64,000 nucleotides of DNA from CAYSLU01 sp964431965 (GTDB lineage: Bacteria > Verrucomicrobiota > Kiritimatiellia > CAIKKV01 > CAYSLU01), in NCBI GenBank assembly GCA_964431965.1, contig CAYSLU010000008.1:1-64000 (forward strand), read 5' to 3'. The notes beneath the pieces were generated by a model, which saw only the letters and a program-made list of their open reading frames with translations, was not told the DNA's origin and ran no database searches. Below, in pieces: positions 26,129 through 35,898 of this stretch (position 1 is the first letter of the stretch; the number at the start of each line of letters is the position of its first letter). The position numbers were made by a program, and so were the translations under genes.

Positions 26129-27598
26129 ATGAGAGCCGCCATGAGGACCCAGAGCCAGCCGCCGCACAACATCGTGCTGATCATGACCGACCAGCATCGG
26201 GCCGACCACGCGGGGTTCATCCCCGGATCGCGGCTGCCGACGCCGAACCTGGACCGCCTGAGCGGCAGCGTGGCCTTCTCGAACTGTCTGACCGCCAACC
26301 CGATCTGCACGCCGGCGCGGGCGGCGTTGCTGACGGGCAAGTACACGCACCAGATCGGCATGCTCGACATGTCCGGCGACCTGAGCCCGGAGCATCCGAC
26401 CTACATGCGCGCGCTGCAGGGCGCGGGCTACTGGACGGCGGGCGTCGGCAAGTTCCACTGGATGCAGAACTGGCCGTGGGGGACCGCGCCGGGTCGGGGG
26501 CACGACCTCGTCGCGCTCCAGCCCGAGGTCATGCGCTACGGGCTCGACTACGCATGGGAGGTGGCCGGCAAGCAGCTCGCCGTGACCAACTACTGCGAGT
26601 ACGGGGCGCGCCTGGCGCGCAAGGGGCTCCTGGAGCGCTACCGGGAGCATGTGATCGGGCAGGGCCGCAACTCCCAGGATCCGTCCATGATCCAGTTCAC
26701 GGGCGAGGCGTGGCCGTTCGACGAGTCGGACTACGTGGACAACGTGATCGGCGACGAGGCGCTCCGTGCGCTCGATGCCCGTCCGGCCGGAAAGCCGTTC
26801 TTCCTGTTCGCTTCATTCTGCGGTCCGCACAAGCCGTACGATCCCCCTCGCTCGTGGCTGGAGCGGTTTCCCCTGGAGGAGGTCGACGACTTCCTGCCCG
26901 GTGCGGCGGCGCTTGCGCCCGAGGCGCGGCAGCGCGTCTTCCGCTTGCGGCGCGCGTACAAGGCGATGATCGCGCTGATCGACTGGCAGGTGGGCCGTCT
27001 GCTGAGCCAGCTCGAGGCGGACGGGCAACTCGACCGCACGGTGATCCTGTTCACGAGCGACCACGGGGAGATGCTGGGCGACCACGGCCGGATGTCCAAG
27101 CAGCAGCCGTGGCGCCAGTCCGTGACGGTCCCGACCGCGATCCGGCACCCGGCCTACCTGGGCCGCCGCCTCTGCGCGGCGCCGGTGGAGCTCACGGATC
27201 TGACGGCCACCATGCTCGACGTGGCCGGGCTCGATCCGGCGTCTGCGCTCTCGAAGAGCTGGCCGGCCTACCACGACCGAGTGCCCTGCCGCTCGCTCAT
27301 GCCGGTGGTCCGGGGCGAGGTCGATGGCGTTCGCGAGTTCGCCTTCTCCGAATGCCGCAACATGTGGGAGCTGCTCCAGTCGCGCGATTGGAAGTACGTG
27401 CGCGAGCTGCCGGGAAGCCCGAGCGGGGGCGGCGAGCGACTGTTCGATCTGCGCGCCGATCCCGGGGAGCAGCATGACCGGAGCGGCGACCCGGCGTGCC
27501 GCGACGTGGTGGCCCGATTCCGGGAGTCTCGCCAGGCGCTGATGGACGCCACCCCGTCCGCCCAGCTCGGCTGGGCGCCGTGGGGCGGCGAGGGGTGA
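26129..27598 (+). CDS. Formylglycine-type sulfatase
   Basis: The 489-residue sulfatase has the N-terminal metal motif NIVLIMTDQHRADH, Cys60 in CTPARAALLTGKYTH (the formylglycine position), VGKFHW, VILFTSDHGEMLGDHGRMSK with the downstream metal ligands, and a C-terminal subdomain ending in LFDLRADPGEQHDRS. It has no signal peptide. It is only distantly similar to the sulfatase at 9142-10461, so the two probably act on different sulfate positions. The start ATG 26129 follows GGAGGG; 26141 is an alternative. A GH78-like gene follows 67 bp downstream on the same strand. Confidence 0.9.
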   Translation: MRAAMRTQSQPPHNIVLIMTDQHRADHAGFIPGSRLPTPNLDRLSGSVAFSNCLTANPICTPARAALLTGKYTHQIGMLDMSGDLSPEHPTYMRALQGAGYWTAGVGKFHWMQNWPWGTAPGRGHDLVALQPEVMRYGLDYAWEVAGKQLAVTNYCEYGARLARKGLLERYREHVIGQGRNSQDPSMIQFTGEAWPFDESDYVDNVIGDEALRALDARPAGKPFFLFASFCGPHKPYDPPRSWLERFPLEEVDDFLPGAAALAPEARQRVFRLRRAYKAMIALIDWQVGRLLSQLEADGQLDRTVILFTSDHGEMLGDHGRMSKQQPWRQSVTVPTAIRHPAYLGRRLCAAPVELTDLTATMLDVAGLDPASALSKSWPAYHDRVPCRSLMPVVRGEVDGVREFAFSECRNMWELLQSRDWKYVRELPGSPSGGGERLFDLRADPGEQHDRSGDPACRDVVARFRESRQALMDATPSAQLGWAPWGGEG

Positions 27599-27665
27599 GG
27601 CGAATGGCGGGGCGATGATCCGGCGGATCCGACCGATTCACCCAATGGAGCAAGGGGAAGAAGAG

Positions 27666-30095
27666 ATGATCGTGAAAGAGGCGGGCTTCACCAACGACTG
27701 CCGCTGGATTTGGCTGGACGCAAAGGATGACGTTGAGAACCAGTACGTCTGCTTCCGACGCGAGTTCGCGTTGGGCGCCAAGCCGGCGCGCGCGCGGCTG
27801 GTGATCTCGGCGGACTCCGACTACCAGGTGTTCGTGAACGGGCAGGAGGTGTACGGCCGGCAGTTCTCGGACTACCCCCGCCATCGCTCATACGACACCT
27901 ATCCGATCGGGTCGCTGCTGCGGCGCGGGCTGAATGCGATTGCGATCCTCGCCTACTATCGCGGCCGAGGCGCGAGCGAGTACCGGCGCGGGCATCCGGG
28001 GCTGATTGTTCGGATCGACGCGGGGCGCGCGCGCGTCGTAAGCGATCGGCAATGGCTGGCGCGGCTGTCACCCGCCTACGCGTCGGGCGGATCAGTCGAT
28101 CAGGCGACCGTGCAGATGGGATTCACCGTTCGCCATGACGCCCGCCGCGAAGACGGGTGGACCAGCCTGCGCTACCGGCCGGTCCGACGGTGGCGGTCGG
28201 CGGCCGAGCTGGCCGGGCCGACGGATGGCTACTGGCGCTCGCTCGAGCCACGCCGGTTGCCGCAGATGGTCCGCGCGGCGTTCCAGCCCGGGAGCATCGT
28301 GTGTGCGGGCGCCCTGATCCGGACGGGCTCGGCCGCGTCCGACTCGCCTTCGCTCGCCGTGGCGGCGGAGTTCAAGCGCGCCTCACGGGTCCCGCCCTCG
28401 AAGCAGTCGCCGTGGGTGTTCGAGCCGCCGAAGGTGCCGGCGAACGGCGCGTATCTGCTGGCCGACATGGGCGCCGAATCCTTCGGCCTGCTGCGCGTCG
28501 AGCTTGAGGCGCCGGCCGGCACCGTGGTGGACGTGGCGCACGGCGAGCATCTCGAGGACTTGGGGGTGCGCGCCGCACCCGGATATCGGCGGTTCACGGA
28601 TCGGTTCGTCTGTCGCGCCGGCCGCAACGTGCTGACGGTCCCGTTCCGGAGGCTCGGGTGCCGATACATCGAGCTGCACATCACGGCGTTCCGGCGGGCG
28701 GTCCGGGTGCATGCCGTCGGTCTGGATCCGCTCGAGTACCCCGTGCGGGACGCGGGGGCCTTTGCCTGCGCCGACGGTCTGGTTGAGCGGCTGCAGACGG
28801 TCTCGATCCGCACGCTGAAGCTGTGCATGGGCGACCACTACTTCGACTGTCCGTGGCGCGAGCAGAGCCTGTACTCCTACGACAGCCGCAACCAGGCGCT
28901 CTATGGGTACTACGTCTTCGGCGAATACGAGTATCCCCGGCAGTCGTTCCGACTGCTGGGTTGGGGCGAGCGCGAGGGCGGACTGCTCGATATGTGCGCA
29001 CCGTCCAACGTGAAGACCACGATTCCGATTTTCTCGCTGGCCTGGATTGCAGCGCTCCACGAGCACTGGCTGTTCAGCGGCTCTCCGGCTCTCTTCGATG
29101 AGTTCCGGCCGACGGTCGAGCGCGTCCTGAGCGCCTTCCTGGCCCGGCCCGACGAATCGACCGGCGTGTATCGCACGTTCGAGGACTCCTGGCTCTTCTA
29201 CGAATGGACGGCCGGGCTGGACTACCAGCCGCGCACGGGGCCGGGCTCGGGCTTCCGCCTCGACGCGCCGCACAACCTGTATCTCGTCGAGGGCATGCGC
29301 GCCTGTGCCGCCATGCTGGCGCTCGCGGGCGACACCGGGCCGGCGGCGGTGTGGATTCGCAGGGCCGACGCGCTCGGGAAAGCCGTTCACCGCCTGTTCT
29401 GGGACGCGGGGCGCGGGCGCTACGCCACGTACGCCGACCGCCGCCGCCGGTGGCACTATTCGGCCGGCGTGCAGGCGCTCGCTCTGTGCACCGGCGTCGC
29501 ACCCGCGGGAGCGCGCCGCCGCCTTCAGGAGGCCATCCTGCGCGACCGGTCGCTCGTCGATATGACCCTGCAGGTCATGGGCTATGGCGTGCAGGCGATG
29601 CGCGGCGCGCCCGTGGCGGTCCAGGCGGCGATGCTCGACCGCATCCGCGGCGTGTACGGCGGCATGGTCGAGAACGGCGCCACCTCGCTGTGGGAGGTGG
29701 CCGACACGAGCATGATGGGGCCGGGGCTGGCGAACGACCTGGGCCTCGGGCGCGACCGCGAGCGGCGTCCGTACGAGGGCGACGACATGTTCGCGGAGGC
29801 CGGGAGCCTGTGCCACGGGTGGTCCGCCGTGCCGATCTGGACGAACATGGCCTACATCCTGGGCGTCCGCCCGCTGACGCCCGGCTTCGGCTCGTTCGCG
29901 GTGGAGCCGCACACGTGCGGTCTGCCGGCGGCGCGCGGCGTGGTGCCGACTCCGCACGGACCGATCGAGGTGCGGTGGGAGTCGGCCCGCGGCACGATGT
30001 GGATCGATATCCGGCATCCGCGCCAAACCGCGCCGGCGTCTGTGGCGGCGCCGGGATTTCGCGGCCGGGTGCGAGTGTCGGCGCGGCGCTGCTAG
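27666..30095 (+). CDS. GH78-like (alpha-L-rhamnosidase-type) glycoside hydrolase
   Basis: The 809-residue protein has a carbohydrate-binding beta-sandwich at its N-terminus (about 10-150, with ISADSDYQVFVNGQEVYG), a second sandwich, and an alpha/alpha-toroid. Family motifs include DCPWREQSLYSYDSRNQ around residue 394 and GATSLWEVADTS around residue 672, the latter matching the GATxxWE motif that carries the general acid of GH78. GH78 enzymes release alpha-L-rhamnose, but divergent members act on other sugars. No signal peptide. The ATG at 27666 is chosen because GGGGAAGAAGAG is directly upstream; in-frame ATGs exist at 27615 and 27645. It probably shares a transcript with the sulfatase. Confidence 0.78.
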   Translation: MIVKEAGFTNDCRWIWLDAKDDVENQYVCFRREFALGAKPARARLVISADSDYQVFVNGQEVYGRQFSDYPRHRSYDTYPIGSLLRRGLNAIAILAYYRGRGASEYRRGHPGLIVRIDAGRARVVSDRQWLARLSPAYASGGSVDQATVQMGFTVRHDARREDGWTSLRYRPVRRWRSAAELAGPTDGYWRSLEPRRLPQMVRAAFQPGSIVCAGALIRTGSAASDSPSLAVAAEFKRASRVPPSKQSPWVFEPPKVPANGAYLLADMGAESFGLLRVELEAPAGTVVDVAHGEHLEDLGVRAAPGYRRFTDRFVCRAGRNVLTVPFRRLGCRYIELHITAFRRAVRVHAVGLDPLEYPVRDAGAFACADGLVERLQTVSIRTLKLCMGDHYFDCPWREQSLYSYDSRNQALYGYYVFGEYEYPRQSFRLLGWGEREGGLLDMCAPSNVKTTIPIFSLAWIAALHEHWLFSGSPALFDEFRPTVERVLSAFLARPDESTGVYRTFEDSWLFYEWTAGLDYQPRTGPGSGFRLDAPHNLYLVEGMRACAAMLALAGDTGPAAVWIRRADALGKAVHRLFWDAGRGRYATYADRRRRWHYSAGVQALALCTGVAPAGARRRLQEAILRDRSLVDMTLQVMGYGVQAMRGAPVAVQAAMLDRIRGVYGGMVENGATSLWEVADTSMMGPGLANDLGLGRDRERRPYEGDDMFAEAGSLCHGWSAVPIWTNMAYILGVRPLTPGFGSFAVEPHTCGLPAARGVVPTPHGPIEVRWESARGTMWIDIRHPRQTAPASVAAPGFRGRVRVSARRC

Positions 30096-30198
30096 CCGAC
30101 GCGATGCGTCACGCCCAGGACCGTGTGCCGGGAAGACGGAGGCCCATCTCCGGCCGGGCGACCTGCGTCGGCGCGCCGTCGCCATCCGGCACGTTGCC

Positions 30199-30615
30199 TC
30201 AGGGCTCCTTCCGGCGCACCCGGATCGTGCAGGCCGGATCGGATCCGGAGTCGTGGAAGCACAGGTGCACCGTGGAGGGGCGGGATCGGAGTTCGCAGGA
30301 GAACTCCGCCTCGGTGCCGTCCGGGTACGTCACCGGATTCAGGCGGGCCAGGAACTTGAGGCGGTTCACGACCTCCGAGAACTGTGGCATCGTGGCCGAG
30401 TCCGCCCCGGCGTGTCCCCGGACGGATGGTAGCGCTTCCGACTGGCGGAGGGTCACTCCTTCGCGGCGTTCATCGAGCATCGATTCGAGCAGCTGCATCA
30501 CGTAGCGGGTGGCTGGCGGGATCGGAGGCATCCGGATCAGTCCGGACTTGGACCTGGCCTTGGGCGCCGGCGCGTCGGTGGAAAAGAGACTCGCGATGTT
30601 CTTGAGGATGCTCAT
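30199..30615 (-). CDS. Unrecognised protein with possible GspE-like N-terminal half-domain
   Basis: The 138-residue product (150 if ATG 30651 is used) has a helical middle (ATRYVMQLLESMLDERREGV) and a C-terminal part, FSEVVNRLKFLARLNPVTYP then EFSCELRSRPSTVHLCF and CTIRV. That order recalls the region before the ATPase core of type II secretion/type IV pilus ATPases (an RLKxLAxL helix followed by strands), but no Walker motif follows. It may be a stand-alone derivative. It lies 106 bp after a membrane protein gene on the same strand. Function unknown. Confidence 0.55.
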   Translation of the reverse strand: MSILKNIASLFSTDAPAPKARSKSGLIRMPPIPPATRYVMQLLESMLDERREGVTLRQSEALPSVRGHAGADSATMPQFSEVVNRLKFLARLNPVTYPDGTEAEFSCELRSRPSTVHLCFHDSGSDPACTIRVRRKEP

Positions 30616-30721
30616 CCGCCCCCAGAGTTGGGGGAGATAATCGGCTCGCATCGTTGCGAGGGCAAGGGGAAACAGCAGCCGGGGTGCGTGCGGAGGCTGA
30701 GGCCCGCCGGGATCGATTCTC

Positions 30722-31684
30722 CTACGGTTCTTCCGCTCCGCTGGAAGGGCATCGAGACGGAGGGGGCGTGCGGGCGCCGACGGCGCGGTCGTAGAAGCGC
30801 TGGAATCGGCCCCGGGTGGGGAGCCGGCCGCTGAGGATGTCTTTCAGCGTATCGAACGGGCTCAGCTCCAGCACGATCTCGCCGATCTGCTCGAAGCACT
30901 CACCCAGGAACCAGTCGATGGGGAAATCCCCCTTGTCCGGGAAGAGCCCCTTGCCCCGGGGCCCGTAGCGCTTCGGCGTGATGCCGAGGCGGAATCCGTA
31001 AAGGTGTACCGTCGCCTTCTCCCCTGGCGGAAGCCGGTCGAAGAACCCCCGCACCGACGCCTTCCATGCATCAACCGAACGGGCGTCGGTGCTGTAGAAC
31101 ACGTCGAACACGAGGTGATGTCCGGGCGGGGGGAGCGGATCGGCTTCCGTGCGCACGAACTCGACCATCATGCTGTGCGCATGGTCCCGCGCGAGGGATG
31201 CGAGGCCATCGCTGTGGACCACCGTGCGGGCGCCGCCCGATAGGACCCGGTTGATCCAGGCCGGGACGCGGTCGGTCTCCGGCATGAGGCGGAGTCGAAC
31301 CGCCAGGCGTGTGAACGCGCTGGGAATGGTCCACGGCTCGTGAAAATGATGGACGTCCGACCGGTACGGGAACCGTCCGGCTTCCAGGGCCGACAGGACC
31401 CGCTGCGTCAGGACGATCTCGGCCCCGTCGTATCCCAGGCGGCGGATCACCCAGAGGTTCACGCCGATGGGCAGTTCCATCAAAGCGATCAGAGCGACCA
31501 GTCCAGCCCCCGAGGAGGTCAGGACGAGGACCCCGCACGCCCGCCGCCCCGCTGCGGAGAGCCCCGTCGGATCCCAGCCGAGGAGCGCGAGGCCCGTCAG
31601 CGCGACGGCGGCACACACGCCCGCAGTCAGCGCGCCGGCGAGACCGAGCAAGCTGCCGGTCGATAGCTTGATCCGAGGGGGCAC
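30722..31684 (-). CDS. Two-helix membrane protein of unknown function
   Basis: The 320-residue protein has two hydrophobic segments near its N-terminus (about 9-35 and 48-72) and then a soluble domain of about 240 residues containing WVIRRLGYDGAEIVLTQRVL, HFHEPWTIPSAFTRLAVRLR and HHLVFDVFYSTDARSVDAWK. I find no known catalytic motif. The start is GTG, with GGAG 11 bases upstream. It sits between the beta-helix/PKD gene and the small 30199-30615 gene, all on the minus strand. The C-terminus is low-complexity (RTPPPSRCPSSG). Confidence 0.6.
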   Translation of the reverse strand: MPPRIKLSTGSLLGLAGALTAGVCAAVALTGLALLGWDPTGLSAAGRRACGVLVLTSSGAGLVALIALMELPIGVNLWVIRRLGYDGAEIVLTQRVLSALEAGRFPYRSDVHHFHEPWTIPSAFTRLAVRLRLMPETDRVPAWINRVLSGGARTVVHSDGLASLARDHAHSMMVEFVRTEADPLPPPGHHLVFDVFYSTDARSVDAWKASVRGFFDRLPPGEKATVHLYGFRLGITPKRYGPRGKGLFPDKGDFPIDWFLGECFEQIGEIVLELSPFDTLKDILSGRLPTRGRFQRFYDRAVGARTPPPSRCPSSGAEEP

Positions 31685-31709
31685 GGGTCTGTCTTCTCCT
31701 TCAGGCGGG

Positions 31710-34700
31710 CTACTGGGTCACGACGAGCAATCCGTTCCGGGCCGGCGGCGCCTCGTAGGCGCCCATGTCCGGCTGAGCGCCACGCACGCGGGGGTTCCCG
31801 TCGATATCGTGAGCGTCGCTCATCCATCCCTGCAGAAGCCCGGCGTTGGCGCATGGCGATCGCGCGCGGATGTGGTAGTCGCCGGCCGCATTGGTGCCCG
31901 TCCCGGACCCGGAGGCGAGGAACTGCGGATCGCTCGTGATTGTTCCGGCGCCGAGCGGATCGTGGGGCAGGGACGGCGAACAGGAGGACCGGATGCCGGC
32001 CGTGACGCCGGAGATGTCGGCTCCGCCATTGAACCAGGCGATTGTATTCGTGACGCCGCTGACGGAGTTCGTCAGCCCGATCCCGCTGTTCCGGACAATG
32101 GTGGCGTTCACCACGGAGCCAGCCGAGAGACGGACGCCCGCGCCCGAGTTGGCGTGCACCAGGCACCCGCGAAGCACGCCGCCGGAGACGTGTGCTCCGC
32201 CGGCCGCACCGGCGGCGCCCGTGCCGTAGACGTTGCTGGCGATCACGCAGGACCGAACCTCTCCGCCGCTCATGCGGAGGCCGCCCACCGCGCCGATGTC
32301 GGAGCCGCCCCGGTTCGCGACGATGAGGCAGTCGATCACCTGACCCGCGAGCACGGATACGCCGCCGAGGGTTCCGGAGTTGCCGGTGTCGGAATTGCCG
32401 CGCACCACGCAGTTGGAGACCGTGCCCGCTGTCAGGGCGATGCCTCCCGCCTCGCGGTCGCCCTGGCAGAAGGCCACCGTGCAGTTGCGGACGGTTCCCC
32501 CGTCCAGCTGGATGCCGCCGGTCTGGCCGGAGCCCGTCCGGTAGCCGTTCGTGATCGTCACGCCGTCCAGCACGGCGGCCGGGTGGTGGATCCAGAAGAT
32601 GCGACACGACGGGGCTGTGGACGGGCGAATGATCGTCGTGCGGTCGCGCCCGTTGACGCTGCGCACCGTGATCGCCTTGCTGATCTCGATGTTCTGCGTC
32701 ACCCGGTAAGTCCCGTCGGTGATCAGCACGCTCGTGGCGTCGGCGCCCTGGACAAGCGCGGCATCGACCGCCGCTTGGACGGTCGTGGCCGCCGTGTTCC
32801 ATGAGGCGAACGGCGCGACGTGCGCGCCGTATGGCGATACGTGCGCGATGAGCGGCGCCACGCGGATGTATGCGGCCTTCGTGTTCGTGGCGGCCTCGCC
32901 GGACATGTTGTTTACGGTGAGCGTCACGGTGAAGTAGCCGGTGGTGTACGCATGCGATACGTTGGTGCGGTCCGCCCCGCTATCGGACTGGCCGTCACCG
33001 AAGTCCCAGGCGTAGGACACGATGCTCGTGTCGTCGCCACTGACCACGGCGGTGAAGACGGCCGGGAGGTTGGTCAGGGCTTCGGTCACGGGTGCGGAGA
33101 AATTGCAGGCGAGGGGGCCGCCGCTGGCTCCGGTCTTCTCGTAGGCGCCGCGGTCTACCGTCCCGTTGATCACCCGGTCGGCGCCTGCGAGATCAGCCTC
33201 GCCGGTCATCCAGCTCTCGTTTGTGCCGGAGTCGAGCCCGGGCGAGCCATCGCCCAGGCGGTAGTCGCCGGCCGGATCCACAAGCAGCGGGTCGAGGCTC
33301 GAGTTGCCGGCGCCCGGCACGGCGGGTGTCACGCACGTGTAGTCCACGGCGCCGCTGCCGGCGGTGAGGTTGCCGGAGTTGTCCCCGTTGGCGTAGACGA
33401 CGCAGTTCCGGACCAGCCCGGTGGACATGGCGATGCCCGGCGCGGCGTTGCCGGTCACCGTGTTGCGCGTAACCGTGCAGTTGCGGGCGGTGCCGCCCGC
33501 CATGACGATTCCGCGGACCTGGTTGCTGGCGATCAGGCAGTTCTGGACCACGTCGCCGGCGGACATCCGGACGGCCGCGGCGTTCGTTCCCGTGCCGGAG
33601 GACGCGTTGTTGGTGATGATGCAGTTGCGGACGATGCAGTTCCCGCCCATCCGGACCGCGGCGACAGAGCTCACCTCGGATCCGCCCGTGTTGCCGGCGA
33701 TGGTGCACCAGGCCAGCCGGCCGGTGTTGACGAGGGACGCGCCGCCGGAGGTGCCGGAGTTGCCGGCGTCGGTGTTCCGGCGGATGACCGAGTGCGTCAC
33801 GAGCCCGCCGTCCACGTATACGGCTGAAGCCCGGTTCTGCTGGTTGCGTTCGATGATGCAGTTCGTGGCGGTGCCGCCCTGCAGGTAGAGCCCGGAGCCC
33901 TCCTGCCCGCCGTAGCTTCCGTTGGTCATGCTGAGCCCGGAGATGAGGGCGGCGGGATGGATGACGTAGAACACGCGAGTCGAGCCGCTCGTGCGCGCCA
34001 CGACAGTGACATCGGGGCCGTTCACGCCGCGGATTGCGATCCCTTTCACGACCTGAACGGAGGAGGTCACGAAGTACGAGCCGTTGGTGACCCAGACGGT
34101 GACCGGCGCGCCGCCCGCCGCGACGACCGCATCGACCGCGGCCTGCAGGGAGCGCGCCGCCTTCTGCCAGGTGTCGAACGGATGCGTGTGCGAGCCCGCG
34201 GGAGAGACAAAGGCGGTGGACGGGCCCACGCGAACGGCATTGCTGACCGTGGCGGTCGCCGTTTCGCCGGAGGCGTTGCTGGCGGTGAGGATGGCCGTGT
34301 AGAAGCCGGGCCCGAAGGCGTGGGTGACCGATGCCAGGTCGGTTCCGCCCGTGGCGACTCCATCGCCGAAGTCCCAGCCGGTAAACACGATGTTGGTGTC
34401 CGCGCCGGCGAAAGCGGCCGAGAATGTGACGTCGAGCGTGTCGATGCCCTCCGCCGGCGCGGCCACGAATCCGCAGCGCAGCGCCCCGGCTCCGCCGTCC
34501 GCGGCCTCGTAGGCGCCCATGTCGGCGGCGGGCGTGCCGTCGCCGTTGCCGTCCACGGGACGCGCCGCGCCGCCGATGTCCGTCGCCACGCCGGCGGCGA
34601 GACCGCCGTCGATCGCGGGGGAGCCCGGCATCAGGCGCAGGTTGCGTCCGGCGAGTTGGGCGAAGCGCGGCTCCGCGGCGGTGTTGCCGCCGCCGGTCAC

Positions 34701-35684
34701 CAGGGGCGTCATGCACGAGTTGGACACCGTGCCGCCGAGCCGTTCCAGATTGTTCTGGGGGTCGATGAAGGCGTCGAAGGCGTTGTGGTAGGCGATCGTG
34801 TTCTGCACCCGGCCGACGGTCATGCGCAGCCCGCAGCCGCGATTGGAGCTGTGGCGGTTGCCTGCGATCGTGCAGTGTCGGACCGTCGGGGTGCCGGTCA
34901 GCCGGGTGGTGATCTCCACGCCCCGCCCGCCGTTGTCGATCACCAGGCAGTTCTCGAGCACGGAGCTTGCCGTCATGTAGACGCCGGCGGGCTCATAGAT
35001 GTTGAGGTAGCCGGTGTTGTTCGAAATGACGCAGGCCCGGGCGATGGCCCCGCCTTCCAGGTACAGGCCGCCGCACTCGTCCGACCGGTTTCCGGCGATC
35101 AGGCAGTTGCGCATGACCGCGTTACGGGAGAGGCGCGCGCCGCCGGTGTTGACCGTGGCGTCATCGTCCGTGTTGTTCACGATGCGGCAGTCCGTGACCA
35201 GCCCGTTCGTCGCGTACAGGCCGGCGGCTCCCCGCTTCGAGTAGTTCATGGTCATCACGCAGTTGGAGACGGTTCCGTTCGCGAGGCGCACGCCGGAGCC
35301 GTAGTCGCTTTGCGGCAGGGAACCGTTGGTGACCGTGAATCCCGCCAGCACGGCGTCCGCGTTGCTGACGATGCAGACGGAAAACAGCGCGGTGGCCTTG
35401 CGCGCCAGGATGGTGACGTCCGGCCCGTTCACGCTCTCGACCCGGGTGTCGCTCGTGATCGCGATCGGCCCGGCGGTGAAGTACGTGCCGTTTGAGACGA
35501 TGACCCGGTTGGCCGCCCCGGCGTTGGCGACGTCCACGGCGTTGCTGACGCTGGCCTTGGCGTCGCTCCACGTCAGCCCGCTGTTCGCGTCGCTGCCGCT
35601 GGTCGAGACGAAGTAGTCCGTCGCATGGGCGGTGGCGGCCAGGCTGAAGGAGACGGCTATGAGGAATCGAAGGATGTCTCTCAA
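31710..35684 (-). CDS. Giant secreted right-handed beta-helix/PKD protein
   Basis: The product is 1324 residues from a TTG start at 35684, which gives an ideal signal peptide (MRDILRFLIAVSFSLAATAH, cleavage after AHA) and follows AAAGGG. An ATG at 35744 would add 20 residues and run through a palindrome. Three right-handed beta-helix domains (about 22-398, 488-853 and 943-1320) each begin with an FVS(P)xG entry and VxxGTY motif and are full of NCxIxxN-type coils. They are separated by two PKD domains (about 400-487 and 855-942) with the WDFGDG signature. Beta-helix proteins often bind or cleave polysaccharides. No sorting motif is visible at the C-terminus. Confidence 0.82.
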   Translation of the reverse strand: MRDILRFLIAVSFSLAATAHATDYFVSTSGSDANSGLTWSDAKASVSNAVDVANAGAANRVIVSNGTYFTAGPIAITSDTRVESVNGPDVTILARKATALFSVCIVSNADAVLAGFTVTNGSLPQSDYGSGVRLANGTVSNCVMTMNYSKRGAAGLYATNGLVTDCRIVNNTDDDATVNTGGARLSRNAVMRNCLIAGNRSDECGGLYLEGGAIARACVISNNTGYLNIYEPAGVYMTASSVLENCLVIDNGGRGVEITTRLTGTPTVRHCTIAGNRHSSNRGCGLRMTVGRVQNTIAYHNAFDAFIDPQNNLERLGGTVSNSCMTPLVTGGGNTAAEPRFAQLAGRNLRLMPGSPAIDGGLAAGVATDIGGAARPVDGNGDGTPAADMGAYEAADGGAGALRCGFVAAPAEGIDTLDVTFSAAFAGADTNIVFTGWDFGDGVATGGTDLASVTHAFGPGFYTAILTASNASGETATATVSNAVRVGPSTAFVSPAGSHTHPFDTWQKAARSLQAAVDAVVAAGGAPVTVWVTNGSYFVTSSVQVVKGIAIRGVNGPDVTVVARTSGSTRVFYVIHPAALISGLSMTNGSYGGQEGSGLYLQGGTATNCIIERNQQNRASAVYVDGGLVTHSVIRRNTDAGNSGTSGGASLVNTGRLAWCTIAGNTGGSEVSSVAAVRMGGNCIVRNCIITNNASSGTGTNAAAVRMSAGDVVQNCLIASNQVRGIVMAGGTARNCTVTRNTVTGNAAPGIAMSTGLVRNCVVYANGDNSGNLTAGSGAVDYTCVTPAVPGAGNSSLDPLLVDPAGDYRLGDGSPGLDSGTNESWMTGEADLAGADRVINGTVDRGAYEKTGASGGPLACNFSAPVTEALTNLPAVFTAVVSGDDTSIVSYAWDFGDGQSDSGADRTNVSHAYTTGYFTVTLTVNNMSGEAATNTKAAYIRVAPLIAHVSPYGAHVAPFASWNTAATTVQAAVDAALVQGADATSVLITDGTYRVTQNIEISKAITVRSVNGRDRTTIIRPSTAPSCRIFWIHHPAAVLDGVTITNGYRTGSGQTGGIQLDGGTVRNCTVAFCQGDREAGGIALTAGTVSNCVVRGNSDTGNSGTLGGVSVLAGQVIDCLIVANRGGSDIGAVGGLRMSGGEVRSCVIASNVYGTGAAGAAGGAHVSGGVLRGCLVHANSGAGVRLSAGSVVNATIVRNSGIGLTNSVSGVTNTIAWFNGGADISGVTAGIRSSCSPSLPHDPLGAGTITSDPQFLASGSGTGTNAAGDYHIRARSPCANAGLLQGWMSDAHDIDGNPRVRGAQPDMGAYEAPPARNGLLVVTQ

Positions 35685-35702
35685 GGAAACCCTTTCCGCG
35701 GC

Positions 35703-35720
35703 CGGCCGGAGCTCCGGCCG
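35703..35720. promoter_or_regulatory. GC-rich palindrome in the leader of the beta-helix/PKD gene
   Basis: CGGCCGGAGCTCCGGCCG is a perfect 18-bp palindrome lying 18 bases upstream of the TTG start. A TATGCT -10-like sequence lies further up on the minus strand (about 35743-35748). It may form a leader hairpin. Confidence 0.4.
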
Positions 35721-35898
35721 TGCTGTTCTTGGGGGGAAGAGCATAGCGAAGCCGTCGGCCCGAGGCAACGAGGCGGTCGGGTGTGGGTGAATGCGATCAT
35801 GATGGAGACTTGGCCCGCGGCCTAGCCTCAGCGCCTGCGGATGGGTATGCTGTCTGCCCGTAAGCAGGCCATCGGCCGAGGGACTGGGAGATGCCAGC

